A stretch of DNA of 64,000 nt from Ectocarpus siliculosus. Taxonomy: Eukaryota; Sar; Phaeophyceae; Ectocarpales; Ectocarpaceae. Below, piece after piece: positions 24,792 to 39,227 of the stretch. Every line of letters begins with the position of its first letter. The first letter of the stretch is position 1. Where the stretch lies: assembly GCA_000310025.1 (NCBI GenBank), contig FN649726.1, positions 1,298,708-1,362,707 of the forward strand, in the 5' to 3' direction. The notes beneath the pieces were generated by a model. That model was not told the DNA's origin and did not search any database. It saw only the letters and a list, made by a program, of their open reading frames with translations. Made by a program: the position numbers and the translations under genes.

Positions 24792-27700
24792 ATGAGGCTG
24801 GCACCGAGGGAGATCGAGAAGATCAGGCTGCACAATGTGAGATACGACGGCATCCACAGCAAGCATAAAGCGGGTGCATGTTGTTTCGAAAGAACCGCTT
24901 TCAGATACGAGCATCTTTCTAACCGTGTCGTGCATGCCAGGGACATCGGCGGAAGTAGCAACAGTCCTGTTGGGTGCTTCACATCTATGTTGTCACGGTC
25001 TCAGGGAAGCGTGCTGCTGCCCCATGGGGCATCTCACACGTCTCCTAGCTCCAAAGTTGCTGTTTGATGATTGCAGTTTTGACCGGACGGGCTCGCACAG
25101 AACTGCAAGAACCCGCGTCATCAGCTGCACGTCATCTCGCCGCAAGCGAGGCAGGCACCTCGCTCGGCAACACCCTGTCTCCTACACCACATCGACATAC
25201 GGTAGCCGTTGACGATACGTGTTCTATTGTGCCGTTCGCGTATGCAGTGTCTTGTTCTGTAGGAGCAGAATGACTATTGTACAAGAAAATACTGCTGTAG
25301 ACCACTGTCGGCTGCACAAGATATCCTAAGATATCACACCCCCTTTTGGACCGATTGTCAACGCTCGATTACTCCGCCGCAAAAATAGCGGCGGTGCCCA
25401 ACAACGGCGGCGTAGTAGCTGTCTCGTCGAGAGCTTTCCGAGGACATATGGGTTTGATTTTGGCATCCCCTTCGTGGTGGAAAAATAGAGGTTTGAACAT
25501 CGGTCCAGAGATCTTTATCAACCTCCGGTAAGTAAGTACCAAGCTCGACAGATTTGAATTTCAAAACGCTCGTTGCCCGTTAGCATCCGCCGGTACCCCT
25601 TTGGTTTTGCTGTCGTGCTATCGTCAGCGATATTATGTATCCTGAACCTACCCCGATCTTGCAAAGCTTCAGGCTGTGGGATGTTGTCCGCGAGAGTATG
25701 CATAACCGCGGTCGGCCCCGACATTTTTTTCTGTGTTTTGAGTATGGATGACCGCTGAGAGGCACGTGTTATTTTTTTGCAATGCTACTTGTTCCCAGCC
25801 TCAGACCTGCAGGCGTTTCGTTGCGGAGAGAGCTCGGTCATCACATGATGTTACATTGCATAGACAAGAAATGTCATGTATTCTATTCAGCTTCCAAGTT
25901 GGACTGATCGGATTTTGCCTCCGCTCTTGCCTTCCCCTCCCCTCCCCTTTTCTTCGCCTTTCTGGCTTGCACTTCTTGGAACTTTTTTTTCTTTCAAGGA
26001 ATAGTCGGACTTGCTCTTGTGCTTTCTTTTGTGTCATGTGCGTCTTGCCGTGACAGAAAGAAGGGGTACTGGATAGAGTCAGGCCAGCATGGCAAGCAAC
26101 AACAACACCAACACTCTGTTGAGCAGACCCCCGCCCCCCTCCCCGTCGAATCCACTGTACTGTAGGTCGGCTTCCTTGCGCAGAAGCGCTTGGCTAGGGG
26201 CACCAGGCTCAACCTCCCGGAGTGCGTCGCTCTCATCGCGACTCAGGTACGACGAAGTTCCCGCTGCTTAAGTTAAAGTAGATGGTGGCACACCTGCTCG
26301 ACGTCCGCAGCATGCATGCACATGTCGAAGACCGCACTCTTGTCCGCGCCACGGCTGCACCGAGGACCACTCTGGCCTTGAGCTCAACCTTTGAAACACG
26401 GTGGGTTTTCAGACGCTTGTGCTATCGGCGCCTTGGCAGAATATGTGGTGGCCGGGTATTGTCGAGACGTCCTCTTTTTGGCGACCGTACTACCTCGTTG
26501 AGAATCTATTGAACGTCCTGGTGATGACCACCCCTGGCCCCCCACCTTCAATTGCCCTCGGATGGATAAATTTCACACCCAAACCTACAAAAAGCGAAAG
26601 GGACGCTCCGGAAGGAAAAAAAATTGCCAACTATCTGAAGTTCTCAAGCACTGTTACTTACGCTGGCTTTGCTCTTGTCACAACACGGCCCCGACATGGG
26701 ACGGTGGCACGACGGCGTAGTTGCTTGAGTTCATCAGGAATGGGGCGAGCGTGGCGGAGCTTCAGGACACCGGCCGGAAGATGCTCGGGCATCGACAGGT
26801 ACCTATTTCCCTTGCCTGTGATACACGGGGACCCTCGGTTAATTATTGTCGGGTAAAGAGGCGTCCGTGCGATCTCACCCTGCTGTTGGCACGCCGGTAG
26901 CGGAGTGGGTCCGTCGATGAACTGGAGGCAGGGACCTGTCGTTTGAGGACTCGCTAGGGTTTGAATGGTTCATGACACGGTTGGATTCAGAATGGTTTGC
27001 GGCTACCGCTTACGGGCAGATTTCAGACTCTTGTTGGGGTGGCAGTCAGGCATGCATGTCCAACAATTGTATTTTTGGAACATGTTGACCGAGAGGGGCT
27101 TCCACTGCCGAAAGCGAGCGTGTTGGATAGGCCCCGGTATGCGTTGATGATATCGTCGTTCTTGCTATTGTTGATGTTGGTGTCGCTGTGCTGTTACTAT
27201 CCTTCTTCTGAAGGTGATGCCTGGCGTTGCCTCGGAGATGAACGAGGTGCAGGTGGAGGGAACCTTTCCGGATGGCACCAAGCTCGTCACCATCCATGTC
27301 CCCATCTGCAAGGAGAACGGTGACCTCGCTCTCGCCCTCCAGGTAAATTTAAACATCCTTGACGACGACCACGATGATGACGACAACGACGAGCACTTTT
27401 ACTGCTTCTCTCTCCTCTCTCCCCAACTCATACGTTTAAGATAGTGGAAATTGGCAAAAATTCTGCCTCTACTCAGCAGTTAGGAACGATGGGCGGCATC
27501 AAGCACGTTGTTTGGTTCGTAAAGAAGTAGCGGCAACATGTCCAAGAAGACGGTTTCGAAGGAAAATGCTGACACCAACAGCGGCTACGCCTGCTGCAAT
27601 CTTGATACTGTACGCCGGCTAGCGAAAACCGGGCGCGATGGAGTTTGTGAGGGCGGTTGTGGCGGCACTCACTTAACGAGAATGTCAGCCTTGAAGACTC

Positions 27701-29460
27701 TCTATTTTTTGGTTGGTGATAAGCGTTGTTAAGAGATTCAATTTATACCACCACCACCACCACCACAGGGTGTTTCTCCAATATCAAGGCACCATTTTCG
27801 TGGCAGAATTCTCCAGCCTCGGCTGTTTGTCTGTCTGTTGTGTGCAGGGATCATTCTTGCCAGTGCCCGACCTCTCCGTCTTCAGAGATTCCGAGGGGGA
27901 GACCATTAGCCTGGGCGAGGTGCTCACTCCAGAAGGCGAGCAGCTCGAGATTAACAAAGGCAGGCCCACGCTATCCCTCAGCGTCACGAACATGGGCGAT
28001 CGCCCCATTCAGGTGTGCGGCGTCCTCGTACGTTCGTCGTCGTGTGTTGGAACGTGCGGAGCAGCAGAGACCGGAACGTTTTTAAATGTGAAGACTCACC
28101 TAACGTTGACAACAGCAGTTTGGGGTCGTAGCGTGTGTGGCTGAGTGTTGGGCTGGGTGTTACCGTTTGGCCGGCAGCGTTGATGTTGTTTCTCTGTTTT
28201 TGGTCGTACCATGACTTGTTTGGGCAGCGTTTTTGGTAGTGTTTAGTTGAGTCTTGTTGGACGGAGGGGCGTCTGGCCACGTCTTGCTTGTGGGCGGGTG
28301 TATACGTGTGACCCCTCTGCTGATCCCGTCTTGCGGCGTTGTGGCCGCTGCCACTCACGCTTCGTTCCTCCCTCTCCCTCTCTTCCTCTCCGCTACAACC
28401 CCCGGCGTTTGCAACACGTTGTGCTTCCATCCCTCCACCAACTAAATACCACCCACCATAGGTCGGGTCTCACTTCCACTTCGTGGAGACGAACAAGGAG
28501 TTGCGCTTCGACCGCCGCAGGGCCTACGGAAAACGCCTCCACATCCTCGCCGGCACGGCCGTCCGGTTCGAGCCTGGAGACACGAAGACCGTCACCCTTG
28601 TGGACATCGCTGGGAATCGCGTCGTCAGGGGGGGCAACGGTAAAAACGCCGTCTTGTTCTTGTGGTTTTTGTGATGTGTGGTATCGATTTCGAGGTACTG
28701 CTGGTATTCCGTCCACGCTTGTTCGGAATCAATCCACATTGCCCTAGTGTCGTTGCCGTCGTCCGTTGTGGCTCTGTTGTTGTTAGTTACCGTATCATTT
28801 CATATTTGATGGGTACATTGCATCGTCGCCAAGAATTTAGGCCGCCTTCAAAACTATTTTTCTCGTCGTCTCTCGTACGATATTACAACTGTTTACAGTT
28901 TTGCTGATAAAATTCCCTTGCTGCATCGTTCTGCGCACACGTGCATTTTTTTTCTCCCTGCATGCCGCGAAATATGTATATTTCGTTGCAGCGCTGTGCG
29001 ATGGGCCCGTGGACCCCGCGGCATGGGACGGCATCATGGAGAAGATCGTTGCGGAAGGATTTGGACACCAGGATGTAAGGGCGTCTGCCAATCTTCGCCC
29101 ACACGCGTCGGTGCAAGCGGTAGTGTTTTCATGGATGCATTTCGCGTGGGCGAGGACAACAAGAAAGCATTTCAGGTTCTTAGAATGTGCTCAAGTGCCA
29201 CCCCACCACCCCTGATCCAACACTCTGTGCGGACCTCCCCCCCCCCTGCATTGCTGATTCTCCCGACCCCCTCTTCGTCCTGTCCCCTCCAGGAACCCGG
29301 TAGCATGGAGGACGAGGGGGCCAAAACGACCGTTAGTCGGGCAAACTACGCGGCCGTGTTCGGACCGACGACGGGTGACGTCGTGCGCCTCGCGGACACC
29401 GACCTTTATGTGAGCTGCTTGGCACCCCCCCCCCTCTTTCTATCCCTGCCTCTCTCTCTG

Positions 29461-29493
<33 letters not shown>

Positions 29494-32400
29494 GTCTCTC
29501 TCTGTCTCTCTCTTTACGCGTGTTGTTCAAGCTAGTTCTGTGCTCAGACTGTTTTTTTTCGTGGTGGTGGGAAGGTGGCGGCGGGGTTGGTGGCGCCGAT
29601 GCTGTCGGTGTTCCTTGTTTTCCGGCGAAGGGTGGTCATGTTGGTGGTAACGATTGGAGGTAGTGTCTCTTGACTTTCTTGTTGTTGTCGTTGTCGGCGT
29701 CGTTGTTGCTGTTATTCTTGTTCCATTGTTGCTGTTGCTGTACTGTTGTCATCTTGGTGTTGTCCAAGGCTCCCGCTGTTTATCGCTCCCGCCCTCACGT
29801 CCGTCTTTGGTTGAGTGTGTTGGACCAATATTTGTGATCGTGCTCCGCCCTTTTTTCTTACAAAGGTGCGGGTGGAGTCGGACTACACCGTGTACGGTGA
29901 TGAGTGCAAGTTCGGGGGCGGCAAGGTGAGTTGCTGCTGCTGCTACTGTTCTCGGTGTCACACATGCCCCTTTGAACGTTCTGGAGTCCCTCACATCCAT
30001 ATGCCGTAGCTATCCTAATCGTCATTCAGACAAGGTAGTGAAGTTTTTCTACGTGGAAAATTGCAATTTGATCGCTATGTGTGTAGCTGCCGGGTGTCAA
30101 ATGAAATGTTTATTTTGAGCTCTTCCTTGAACAGCGATTTGTTCTGCTGCTGTTGTGTAGGTGCTGAGGGAGGGGATGGGGCAGGCCACCGGCGTGGGGG
30201 CCGCGGAAGCGCTGGAGACCGTCATCACCAACGCTCTCGTGCTGGACCACACGGGCATCTTCAAAGCGGACGTGGGCATGAAGGGCGGGCTCATCTCCGG
30301 CCTGGGCAAGGCCGGCAACCCCGACGTCATGGAGGTATATTGCTGTTCTCTGCATTTTGCGTGGACCCGATAACCGTGACCTGTCATAGAGGTACCGCCA
30401 CCCCAAAACCCTGAACTATTTCCTCCAGTCTGGGTGAAGTCGGTGTCCATGATGTCACGGGGGCGCACTGCCCTAACCGTAGCTATTGTTTCCAGGCCTG
30501 GTCACACCGGCCACCATAACGTCATGGAGGTACATACCACCATCGTTTTGACACGTTGCATACATCAAATATCCGAGGTTCCAGTGAAGCTCGCGTTATT
30601 TTGAAGTATTGACTGCGGTGGAGAAAAGCAAGCTGGAAGAGAGGGGAAAGTAGGTTGCACCAGCAGTGGTGAAATTACCTATTCAGGTTTCAAAGACGAA
30701 AGCCGATACCAGCAGTATGGGCAAAACACTGTTCATATTAGGATTATGCGAGAATGGAGGCATGTTAGTGTTTGTGGTCGCTGGCGTGATAGAGTTGTAC
30801 GGGTCAGGCATGACTTGAGACGTCTCGTCGTTTCTCAAGGAATCGAGTCCATTTACGGAAGCAACGTACTATGCATGATTTCCTTCTATTAGCTGTTACA
30901 GAAGTATATGTAGTGTCCGAATATTTTTTGTTCGGCGTCGTTTTCTGCTCAAGGCGATAGTAAAAACACATGAACGCACTTCGTTCCTCCTTCGGCCCAA
31001 ACCTATTATCTCATCAACCCATCTGGGGTTCAGGGAGTTACCCCCGGCATGACAGTTGGGGTGAACACCGAGGTTATTGCTGGCGAAGGCTTGATCATTA
31101 CCACCGGAGGGATGGACGCCCACGTTCACTTCATCTGCCCTCAGATCTGCGACGAGGTATGTGTCCCGATGTTGTTGTTGCTGTTAGTGCTGGCGGACAC
31201 TCGTAGCCCGTCTGAAAATCAGGCAAGCGGAGTTTTTTTGGTAGCGATGTGTTCGTTGTTGCTTGTTTTTCTTCTTGTTGCGGCCAGGGTTTTCTTGGAA
31301 ACTGTGGTGTGTCAGCCTAGACAGAAGCCCGGCCAAGTTTTGACACCCTCCAATCCAGCCAACACTGACGTAGCTCGGAGGCGTGTGACTCGGTCTCCGT
31401 GTTGTCCTTGCTCGAAACGGGGAGAATCCGCTCTCCCGCCGATACACACACCACCGCCGTCGTAGCACAACAACCGCGCCCCGTTTTAATCGTGATCGGC
31501 GTTGCCTGGATGTTTGACTTGCGCTTGACCCCATGTTTAGGCGATCGCATCGGGACTGACGACCCTCTTGGGAGGAGGGACGGGACCCGCCACGGGGACG
31601 AGAGCAACCACCTGCACCCCGCACCCCTCTCACGTACGTTAAGTATGTTGGCCATCTCTCCGTCATGTTCGTTGTTGTGGTTGTTGCTGCTGTCGTTGTC
31701 GTTGTTTCTGTTGTTCGTGGTGGTGGCCATCGATGATGATGATTACGGCGGTGTTGCTGTTGGTGCTTTGTCACTGCTGCTGTTTTTCGTGTCAAACGAT
31801 GTTATCATGGTGACTACGTGCGTGCCCACGCTGTCCAATGCTGCTGAAGGGCACCGCGTTCTGGTGCCCTTACACGACAAACCAGTTCGCTCGGGAAACC
31901 AAGTGAGGGCAGTTCCTGTGGCTCATGGCCACAGCTGCTGTGCTAGTGGCTGCTCGAGGCTTGTGATGTGTTTCACGTCATTCCCCACCCCCTCTAAGTA
32001 ATCGCCACCTTCGGGAGGCCTATTTTATTTATTGTTGTGTGGATTTCTGCCGCTTGTACAGCATCCACCATGAAAAGGTTTTGTTCCGCGAATTTTCGTC
32101 GGATTAGGCCCTCATGCTCTCCTCCGCCTACAGCTTAACCTGGAGTGATATTGGTAGGATGAACTTCACCGTCGGCGCGAATTGCGCCCCCAACACCTCA
32201 AGAATCTTGGTGTCTGGTTCGATGCTTGTCTAGTCCGCGAGAGTTCAATGACGTGCTTCGTCCGCGCTCTGAAGGGGGGGTTCGCCAACTTCCCCTCCCT
32301 GTACCCCCCCCAAAATGAACCTACCTACCGCCTTCACGTCTCTCTCTTTCTCTCGCATGTGTTGTGCATTTTTTTTCGTGTGGATCTCGACCCGGGCGAC

Positions 32401-35400
32401 ACAGATGAAGATGATGCTCCAATCCACGGACGCTATCCCGATGAACTTCGGCTTCACGGGCAAGGGGAACACCTCCAAGCCGGAGGGGCTCAAGGAGGTC
32501 AGTTAAACGCCAACGCGGCTGACTACTGCTGTCTTTGTGTGCGCTGTAGGCAAGTTGGGTGGGACACTACCATTAGTGACGAAACGGGCGCGCGCGTGCA
32601 CGTTGGCGAATCAGAGGGCGTGAACCACGTACCCAGGACGATCCACTCATCAGTTTGCCAAACCTAATACTGTCGGTGCAAGGTCGTGTCTCTCGGGCGT
32701 TGTTGACAATGGCAACCGGGGCTTTTATCAAGCTAGCGCCCTGAACGTGCGACCTTCTGGCCTTGGCGTATTTGTGCCAGGCAGCCCGACGTGTCCTATT
32801 CGGTGTTGAAAGGATGGGGTTGGGCGATGGAGGTCATGTTTTTCCGAAGAAGGGTGGGGATGTATTGTGACCGATTGAAGCAGTCGGTGGTGGGAGTTTT
32901 TGGGTGTAGTATAAGCCGACGGTGCCGCTCGAATTCTGTTGCAGTTGCTAAACAAGAGGTTACACAATTTTCACGTTAACACATAATGCGAGGTCCTCCA
33001 AACTGGGACGCAGCGTACATTCAAATTGTGATTTTTTGACAATCTGCAAAGCACGTTTCATTTTCTTGAACATGGGTTTGTTCGTACGGAAACGTTCTAG
33101 TAGCCATCGTCCAACCGGAAAGCACCGCGCAACATACTCCAATGCGTAATGAAACCGAAGCCGAAAGACTCTCGCAGTCGAAAACTGGGTCGCACCCCAC
33201 GCCCTACGCTGCTGTTGTTGTTGTCGTCCTTGTTGTTGTTGTTGCAGATCGTGGAGGCCGGTGCGGTGGGCCTCAAGCTGCACGAGGATTGGGGCACCAC
33301 CCCCGCCGCGATCGACTGCTGCCTCACGATCGCGGAGGAAACCGACATTCAGGTATGTGTGTACCGCGAACCAATCTCGGCGATGGTCAGCGGTCATGAT
33401 TTTTGTGTAGGCTTGCTTGGGTGTGTGACAACACGGAGCAGAAAATCTTCATTTGGCTGCCCATTAAGTCGCCTGTTCGTGGGCTCAGTTGTTGTGATAG
33501 ATAGGCGTCGGTACTAAACGTACGCGTAGAACACGTTGGGGTCGCGAACGGACGGACTCTCGGATACACGAAAAGTCGGAGCACACCAAGATTTTTTTTT
33601 ACCATCTCTACGGGATCCTGCGCCCACCTCTCCGGCGTGGAGGCGACATCACGCGCCATCAAGAATTCTTCACAAATTTTCGCTTGTGCTGACTGCAAAA
33701 CTAGGTCACGATTCACACCGACACGCTAAACGAGTCGTGCAGCCTGGAGGGCTCCGTGGCTGCCTTCAAGGGCCGCACCATCCACACGTACCACAGCGAA
33801 GGGGCGGGCGGGGGGCACGCGCCCGACATCATCGCCGTCTGCGGGGAGCCGAGTGTCATCCCGTCCTCCACGAACCCGACCAGGTGAACACAATAAAATG
33901 AAGTACTACACATGGGCGCGGTTGTTGCTTTTGTTTCGTTTGGATAATTGAGGTGCTTTGCCATGCGTAGTGTTATACCGTACCAGTGAAGGCATACGTT
34001 CCCAAGCTTTACGTGTATGGTCAGCATCCTTAATTCTTACTTGTAACAATTTTTGTTTTCGTTTCTATGCCATACCAAAAAAAAAGAAAAAAGTTTGTTG
34101 TCTCCCCCGAGTCACTGGCGTCTCTCTTCGGGCCCGTAGTGTTCCAAAGGGTGAACTTTCTCTGCCCAAGTCGTTCGTTGCTTCTAGTTGTTGACAGCAG
34201 TGTTCAGAGTGCGATTCATCCCTGAAACCGGCTTACACCACAGATCACCGCATGGGATCTACTGGCACAAATATTCAAGTTTTTTTGTGCTTCGTTGAAA
34301 TGAACCCCAGCTGTTCCGCGTTAGCCTCTCAATATCGTTCTAGTTCGCTGTTGCGATCCCCGGTTCACCTCGCCGCGGTTCCACGCGGTTCCCGTAAACA
34401 GATGTACAGCACTCCTTTGTTGATGTCGATGGTCGCAGTTCCCCTTAGAAACTATGGTGATTATTTCACGTTTGCCTTTATTTCGCTGTGTTTTTTTTGT
34501 TTCCTCTACCACCACCGCGAAGACCGTATACGACCAACACCATCGACGAGCACCTGGACATGCTGATGGTGTGTCACCACCTGGACAAGGGGGTACCCGA
34601 AGACGTAGCCTTCGCCGAGAGCCGCATCAGGTATGCGGCCAACTTTCGCCCCCCAACCCTCCCCCCATGAAGTCGCCCGGTTCTGCCACCTATCATAGGA
34701 GAGACCTCTCGCCGCAAGGCTGTCCTGCAAGCGGTTCTCGGTGACCTGTTTGTGGGAATCACCGCTTGGTGCTGTGAGAGCCTGGTCGGCGAAACCCCCC
34801 AAGACCTTGTAAAGATGCCCTATGGGGGTCTATGGTGTTTCGAAGATTGTGATGATATGGTCTGGGTGGCCCGACTCAGAAACTGTTGAGCTTTGCCCCA
34901 GACCTCTCCCTTGCCCCTCTTCCCCAGTTACCCCTCCTCCTCTCACTTCCCTCCTCCTCTCGTTGCGTGGTTGTTGGACCAGTAGAGGATGAAGGCTAGG
35001 GCGCTTGCCAAGAATTGTATGCTATTCGACCACTTATCAACACCGTCGAAAATATTTGCCTCTATCTCATGAACAATTTTTTTCCCGTGGCGCCATCAGG
35101 ACGGAAAGCACAACACAATTATGTCGCACCCTGCTGTGAAAGACGGAATGCTATTGTGCCGCAGTGCGATTTTAAATAGTCCCGTCTCTCATCCCATCCC
35201 GTGTCACATCAAGCCATGACGCAAGGTTCCCTATTTTCCCACAAGTTCCATATCATCCTTAACCATTGCCACACCAACCGTTTGTTTTGTCTACCGGTTT
35301 CGTTGTTGAAGGGGGGAGACGATCGCTGCGGAGGACATCATGCACGACATCGGGGCCATTAGCGCCATGTCATCTGACTCCCAGGCCATGGGCAGGGTGG

Positions 35401-38400
35401 GCGAAGTGATCACTAGGACATGGCAGACAGCGGACAAGGTGATGAGAAGTCGTGCGCTCCAGTACTTGCACGTCAAGTAGTGATTTTTTCCGTTCCTTCG
35501 ATCACAGCACGCCAAGCGACGATGCCGCCTTGCGGATGCCATACGAAGTACATGTTCTTGAAGGGAAAAGAGCTGTGACGCTTTAGCGCTATTTTGCCGA
35601 AAATTGTGAACGGTCGAAGTCAGTCTCCGTCATTGAAAATGATGTGTGAACTTATGGTGCCTCTGCATGCTGCGTAGTGTGTACTTTGGTACTGCTGTAC
35701 CTGACTGTGGACATGCGTGATTTGGCGATTGTTTGCGATACAGGGGAGCGAGAACAATGCCAACACCGGATGGGGGTATCATGTTTTCTTGGCACGTGTT
35801 ACCATGCAACCAAGCACAACAACGTCGTAAACGATTGTCCGCTACGTCCTCTCGTCCGTCTGTCTGTGGATGTATGTGTGTTTGTGCCATCATCTTGGTT
35901 TTACCTTCCTGGGGGCTCCGTTGTTGCAATTTTTCAGATGAAGAAGCAGCGTGGTCAGCTTGACGAGGACAAGGCGGCCGATGAAGGTCAGTCGCTGCAT
36001 TGGCTTGTTATTCCTGCTGCCATTGCTGCTGCTGCTACTGTTGTTGCTGCTGCTGGTGATCTATTCTGCTGCCGGTGCGTTGGCGTCGCCTATGGTGGTA
36101 AACTAGGTAGGAAGAATTTAGCCACAAGTGATTAGAGAGAGAACAAGCGTTCCTACTCGATCTTGCCCCAAAGCAAGTATTTGCCGAGTCATCAGTCAAA
36201 ATCCCAAGGTGCGATGACTTCACTTTGATAGCACCCCCCCCCCATCCTCCTGCCTCCAACCCGTCTCCCCCCACTCATAAAATGACCGCAGCTTCCGCGT
36301 GGACCCCTGAGGGAGTGACAACCGACAACTTCCGAGTACGGCGGTACCTGGCGAAGTACACCATCAACCCCGCACTCGCGCACGGCATGTCGCACCTGCT
36401 GGGATCCGTCGAGGCAAGAGAAAAGTATTTGCAAACGAAATGCCATTGTGCGGGCCACGCTGCCTCTTTCCAACTTCTTTCCGTCCCGCATTCCCCTCCC
36501 CTCCACCCCCGACGTCCCGCCTTGCAGACCTCCGAAAGTAATGCATGCCGTGTCATCGCACCAGGTTGGATCCGTTGAGGCCACGAAACGATTTTTGAAG
36601 GTCGATGCCGTGCAACGCTTCGTTATAGCTCATTTTTATTGTACTTGACAGCTTGACCTAGAATCCAAACGCAACGAAGGTGTGTCGTGTTCTGTTGGTG
36701 CTTTGCCGCTGCCCTCCCTGTACGGATATGGCGTGAAACCGACTCCGGCTCTGCGCTTATCGTGCACCACCTGTGCGTAGTGACCGGCCCGTGCTAACTC
36801 GGCGAGCGAAAAGAACTATTGTGTGGTGAATACCGTGCAAGCATCCCTCACGTGTACTTGCCGATGCTCCTACACGGAAAAAGCAAGCAATCGAGCCGAG
36901 CGTTCAATCCCGAAAAAAAGTAGCTAGCTCGTACCACGCGAGGGCAGCGTGGTATTTCCAAGTTTCGGTCAACCCCAAACATGACGGTCACCCCTATCCC
37001 TATCCCGACTGCTTCCACATCCAACGCTACCACCACCTTCACGCTCACACACCCTACTACGCCACGTACCCATCCCCCAATTGCGAAATCGGAGATACGT
37101 ACCCTTGTCATGTCATGCCTGGCTGGATGGCTGCCTGCCTGTCTGCTTTCTGTCTGTCTGTCGCTCTTTCGCTCTGTGTGCCTCTCTCCCTCTACGTCCC
37201 TCTCTACAACGAACTTACAATATGTGGCTTTGTCGCTCCTGTCTATCCCTCTGGCTCTCTGCCACCACCAAAACAAACCAGACCGGAAAGCTAGCCGACC
37301 TCGTTCTCTGGAAGCCTTCCCTCTTCGGCGCGAAGCCCGAGATGATCCTCAAGGGGGGCCAGGTGGCGTGGTCACAGATGGGGGACCCCAACGCCTCCAT
37401 CCCTACCCCTGAGCCTGTAGAGATGCGGGTCATGTTTGCCGGGAAGGAGGGGACCGGGGCGGCGGCCGGGTGTTCGGTGGCCTTCGTGAGCGGGCCGAGT
37501 CTTGCGGAGGGGGGCCCGGTCGCGGGCTACGGGCTCAAGAAGAGGTGCGTGTTGTTGTTTTTGGCGTTGTTGTTGTTGCTGTTGGCGGTGTTGGCTTGGT
37601 GTTGGTGTTGATGCCGTCTGTTTGTTGGCGTTGGTGTTGCAGTTGGTGCTGTTGTTGGTGTTGGTGTCGGTGTTGGCGTGGTACTGGAAGCTGAGTGCAG
37701 CGGAAATCGAAGCAAGACCTGCAGTTCATCTTTGTTACAAATATAGCTAGAAGACAGGGATCAACGTTGAGGACGGCGGCCATTCTCTGGTGAGTTCGGG
37801 GCCGCCCCTCGATTTGGCGTCGACGCTATTGGTCTCATCTCCATACAGCACAGCTGTTCTTGATGTGCTGGTATACTGGTGCCATGCGCTAATGGGGACA
37901 TGTGCTGTTCACTTAGCCCCGAGATGCGAGCTTTTCAGCGTAACGTTTATCGGCGCTCGAGTGCGCCGGTTGCATTATTCATGGAGATCGCACGTGGTCC
38001 ATTCAACCGTCATTCCGTCAGCCCGGGTAGCACTAAGTATTTTCTCTCCTCTTTCCTGGCTATTGTTACTCTCGGTCTCAATGAAACCCATCCCCTTGAA
38101 GGGTGGAGGCCGTCAAGGGGTGCCGTGGGGTGGGCAAGAAGGACATGAAACTGAACGACAAGCTGCCCAAGATGACTGTGGATCCGGAGACCTACGAGGT
38201 GAGATGTCCTTCGGCGGTAATGTCGACAGGCAACCGAGTTGGGCAAGAGGTTCTTTAGCCGTGTATCGTACGTCTGTGGGTGGGTTTTCCGCCCAGCCAG
38301 GCCATGAACCTTTCGCTAGCACAAGGACTTCGGAACATCAGGACATCTCTCTGAACCCCGCCTCATCGAGCGGCCCTTCCAGGATGACTACTGACTATAT

Positions 38401-39227
38401 CTTCTTGCTCACCTAAGCTGTGAAGTGCAATAAGAGAGTACCGCAATTGTTTTCGGGGTTTCCGAGCAAGATCTCAGGCGTTGTCAGCAGGTTCCTAACT
38501 TGGAACGGCGGTGCGAGCCTTATGAAACCATGTGCGGGTCGTTCAATCGTCTCCTGTGTAGCTGAAATGATTTGTGCTTCGGGTCTCCCTCGAAAGTAAG
38601 TTGGTATTGAGACAAAGTGGTAGCCCCGGTCGGGAAAGCCCGAAGGCGACGTGTTGTGTCACTAGGCGAAGACAAGAATTACACCACTGGCGGACGTCAG
38701 CGTGAGCTGGTGAACGTGTGTACACACAGAGTACATGACGTGCGACACTTCACTACCCTCTAGCTTCGATGTACGCGCCCTCGCATTAAAGGATGGTACG
38801 GAACGTAGGGCGAGAATACACCCTCTGCCCCAACACCAGAGTGTGAGCCCGGTGGGAGCGAGATTTGGCAAAAGACAAAACGAAACGCCTGTTTAGAGTT
38901 TTCAAGCACCGAAGATTGTGCAACACCGGCGGTGCTACTGGCCTTCGCGAGACAATCCGCACGTCTGCTGCCTCTGTAGAAAGCGAGCTAGGCGCCGCTT
39001 TGTTCGGCATCCTTCGCTGATCTGTGGAGAGTAGAGTCTAACCACTTGCAATCCCGTCTTTCGCCGGCATCCCTTGCCTCTCGCTCCGCCCCACGCTGTC
39101 TGCGACATGATGATGGTGAATCGGCCTTGGCATGTGTGGCCCGCCGCAGGTGCGGGCGGACGGCGAGCTGTTGACGTGCAAACCGGCCGACACGCTGCCC
39201 CTCGCCCAGAAGTACTTCCTGTTCTAG
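24792..39227 (+). CDS. Urease, eukaryotic single-chain form (gamma-beta-alpha fused), complete
   Basis: Nickel enzyme hydrolysing urea to ammonia and carbamate. Exons: 24792-24836, 26166-26246, 26721-26798, 27214-27342, 27848-28012, 28462-28639, 28992-29074, 29293-29409, 29866-29925, 30161-30334, 31034-31156, 31541-31633, 32405-32497, 33248-33352, 33705-33883, 34523-34630, 35312-35438, 35938-35986, 36292-36413, 37282-37544, 38102-38198, 39150-39227. They join in frame to 848 residues, close to plant ureases. The gamma domain opens [10 protein letters not shown]; the beta domain holds DRPIQVGSHFHF; the alpha domain holds HVHFICPQ (His400, His402), the lysine to be carbamylated in GLKLHEDWG (Lys483), HTDTLNE (His512), His538, flap MVCHHLD (Cys585, His586) and SSDSQAMGR (Asp626). 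Spacings match bacterial UreC exactly. The C-terminus is PLAQKYFLF. Exon 19 uses a GC donor. Nickel loading would need UreD/F/G proteins, which are not in this window. Confidence 0.98.
25330..25513. mobile_element. MITE-like element, copy B
   Basis: The left arm starts GATATCACACCCCC and contains GGACCGATTGTCAACGCTCG and ATTACTCC. The right arm in reverse gives TGGACCGATGTTCAAACC. The core, read in reverse, has GATGCCAAAATCAAA and CTCTCGACGAGAC, shared with copies A, C and D. It lies in urease intron 1. Confidence 0.8.
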
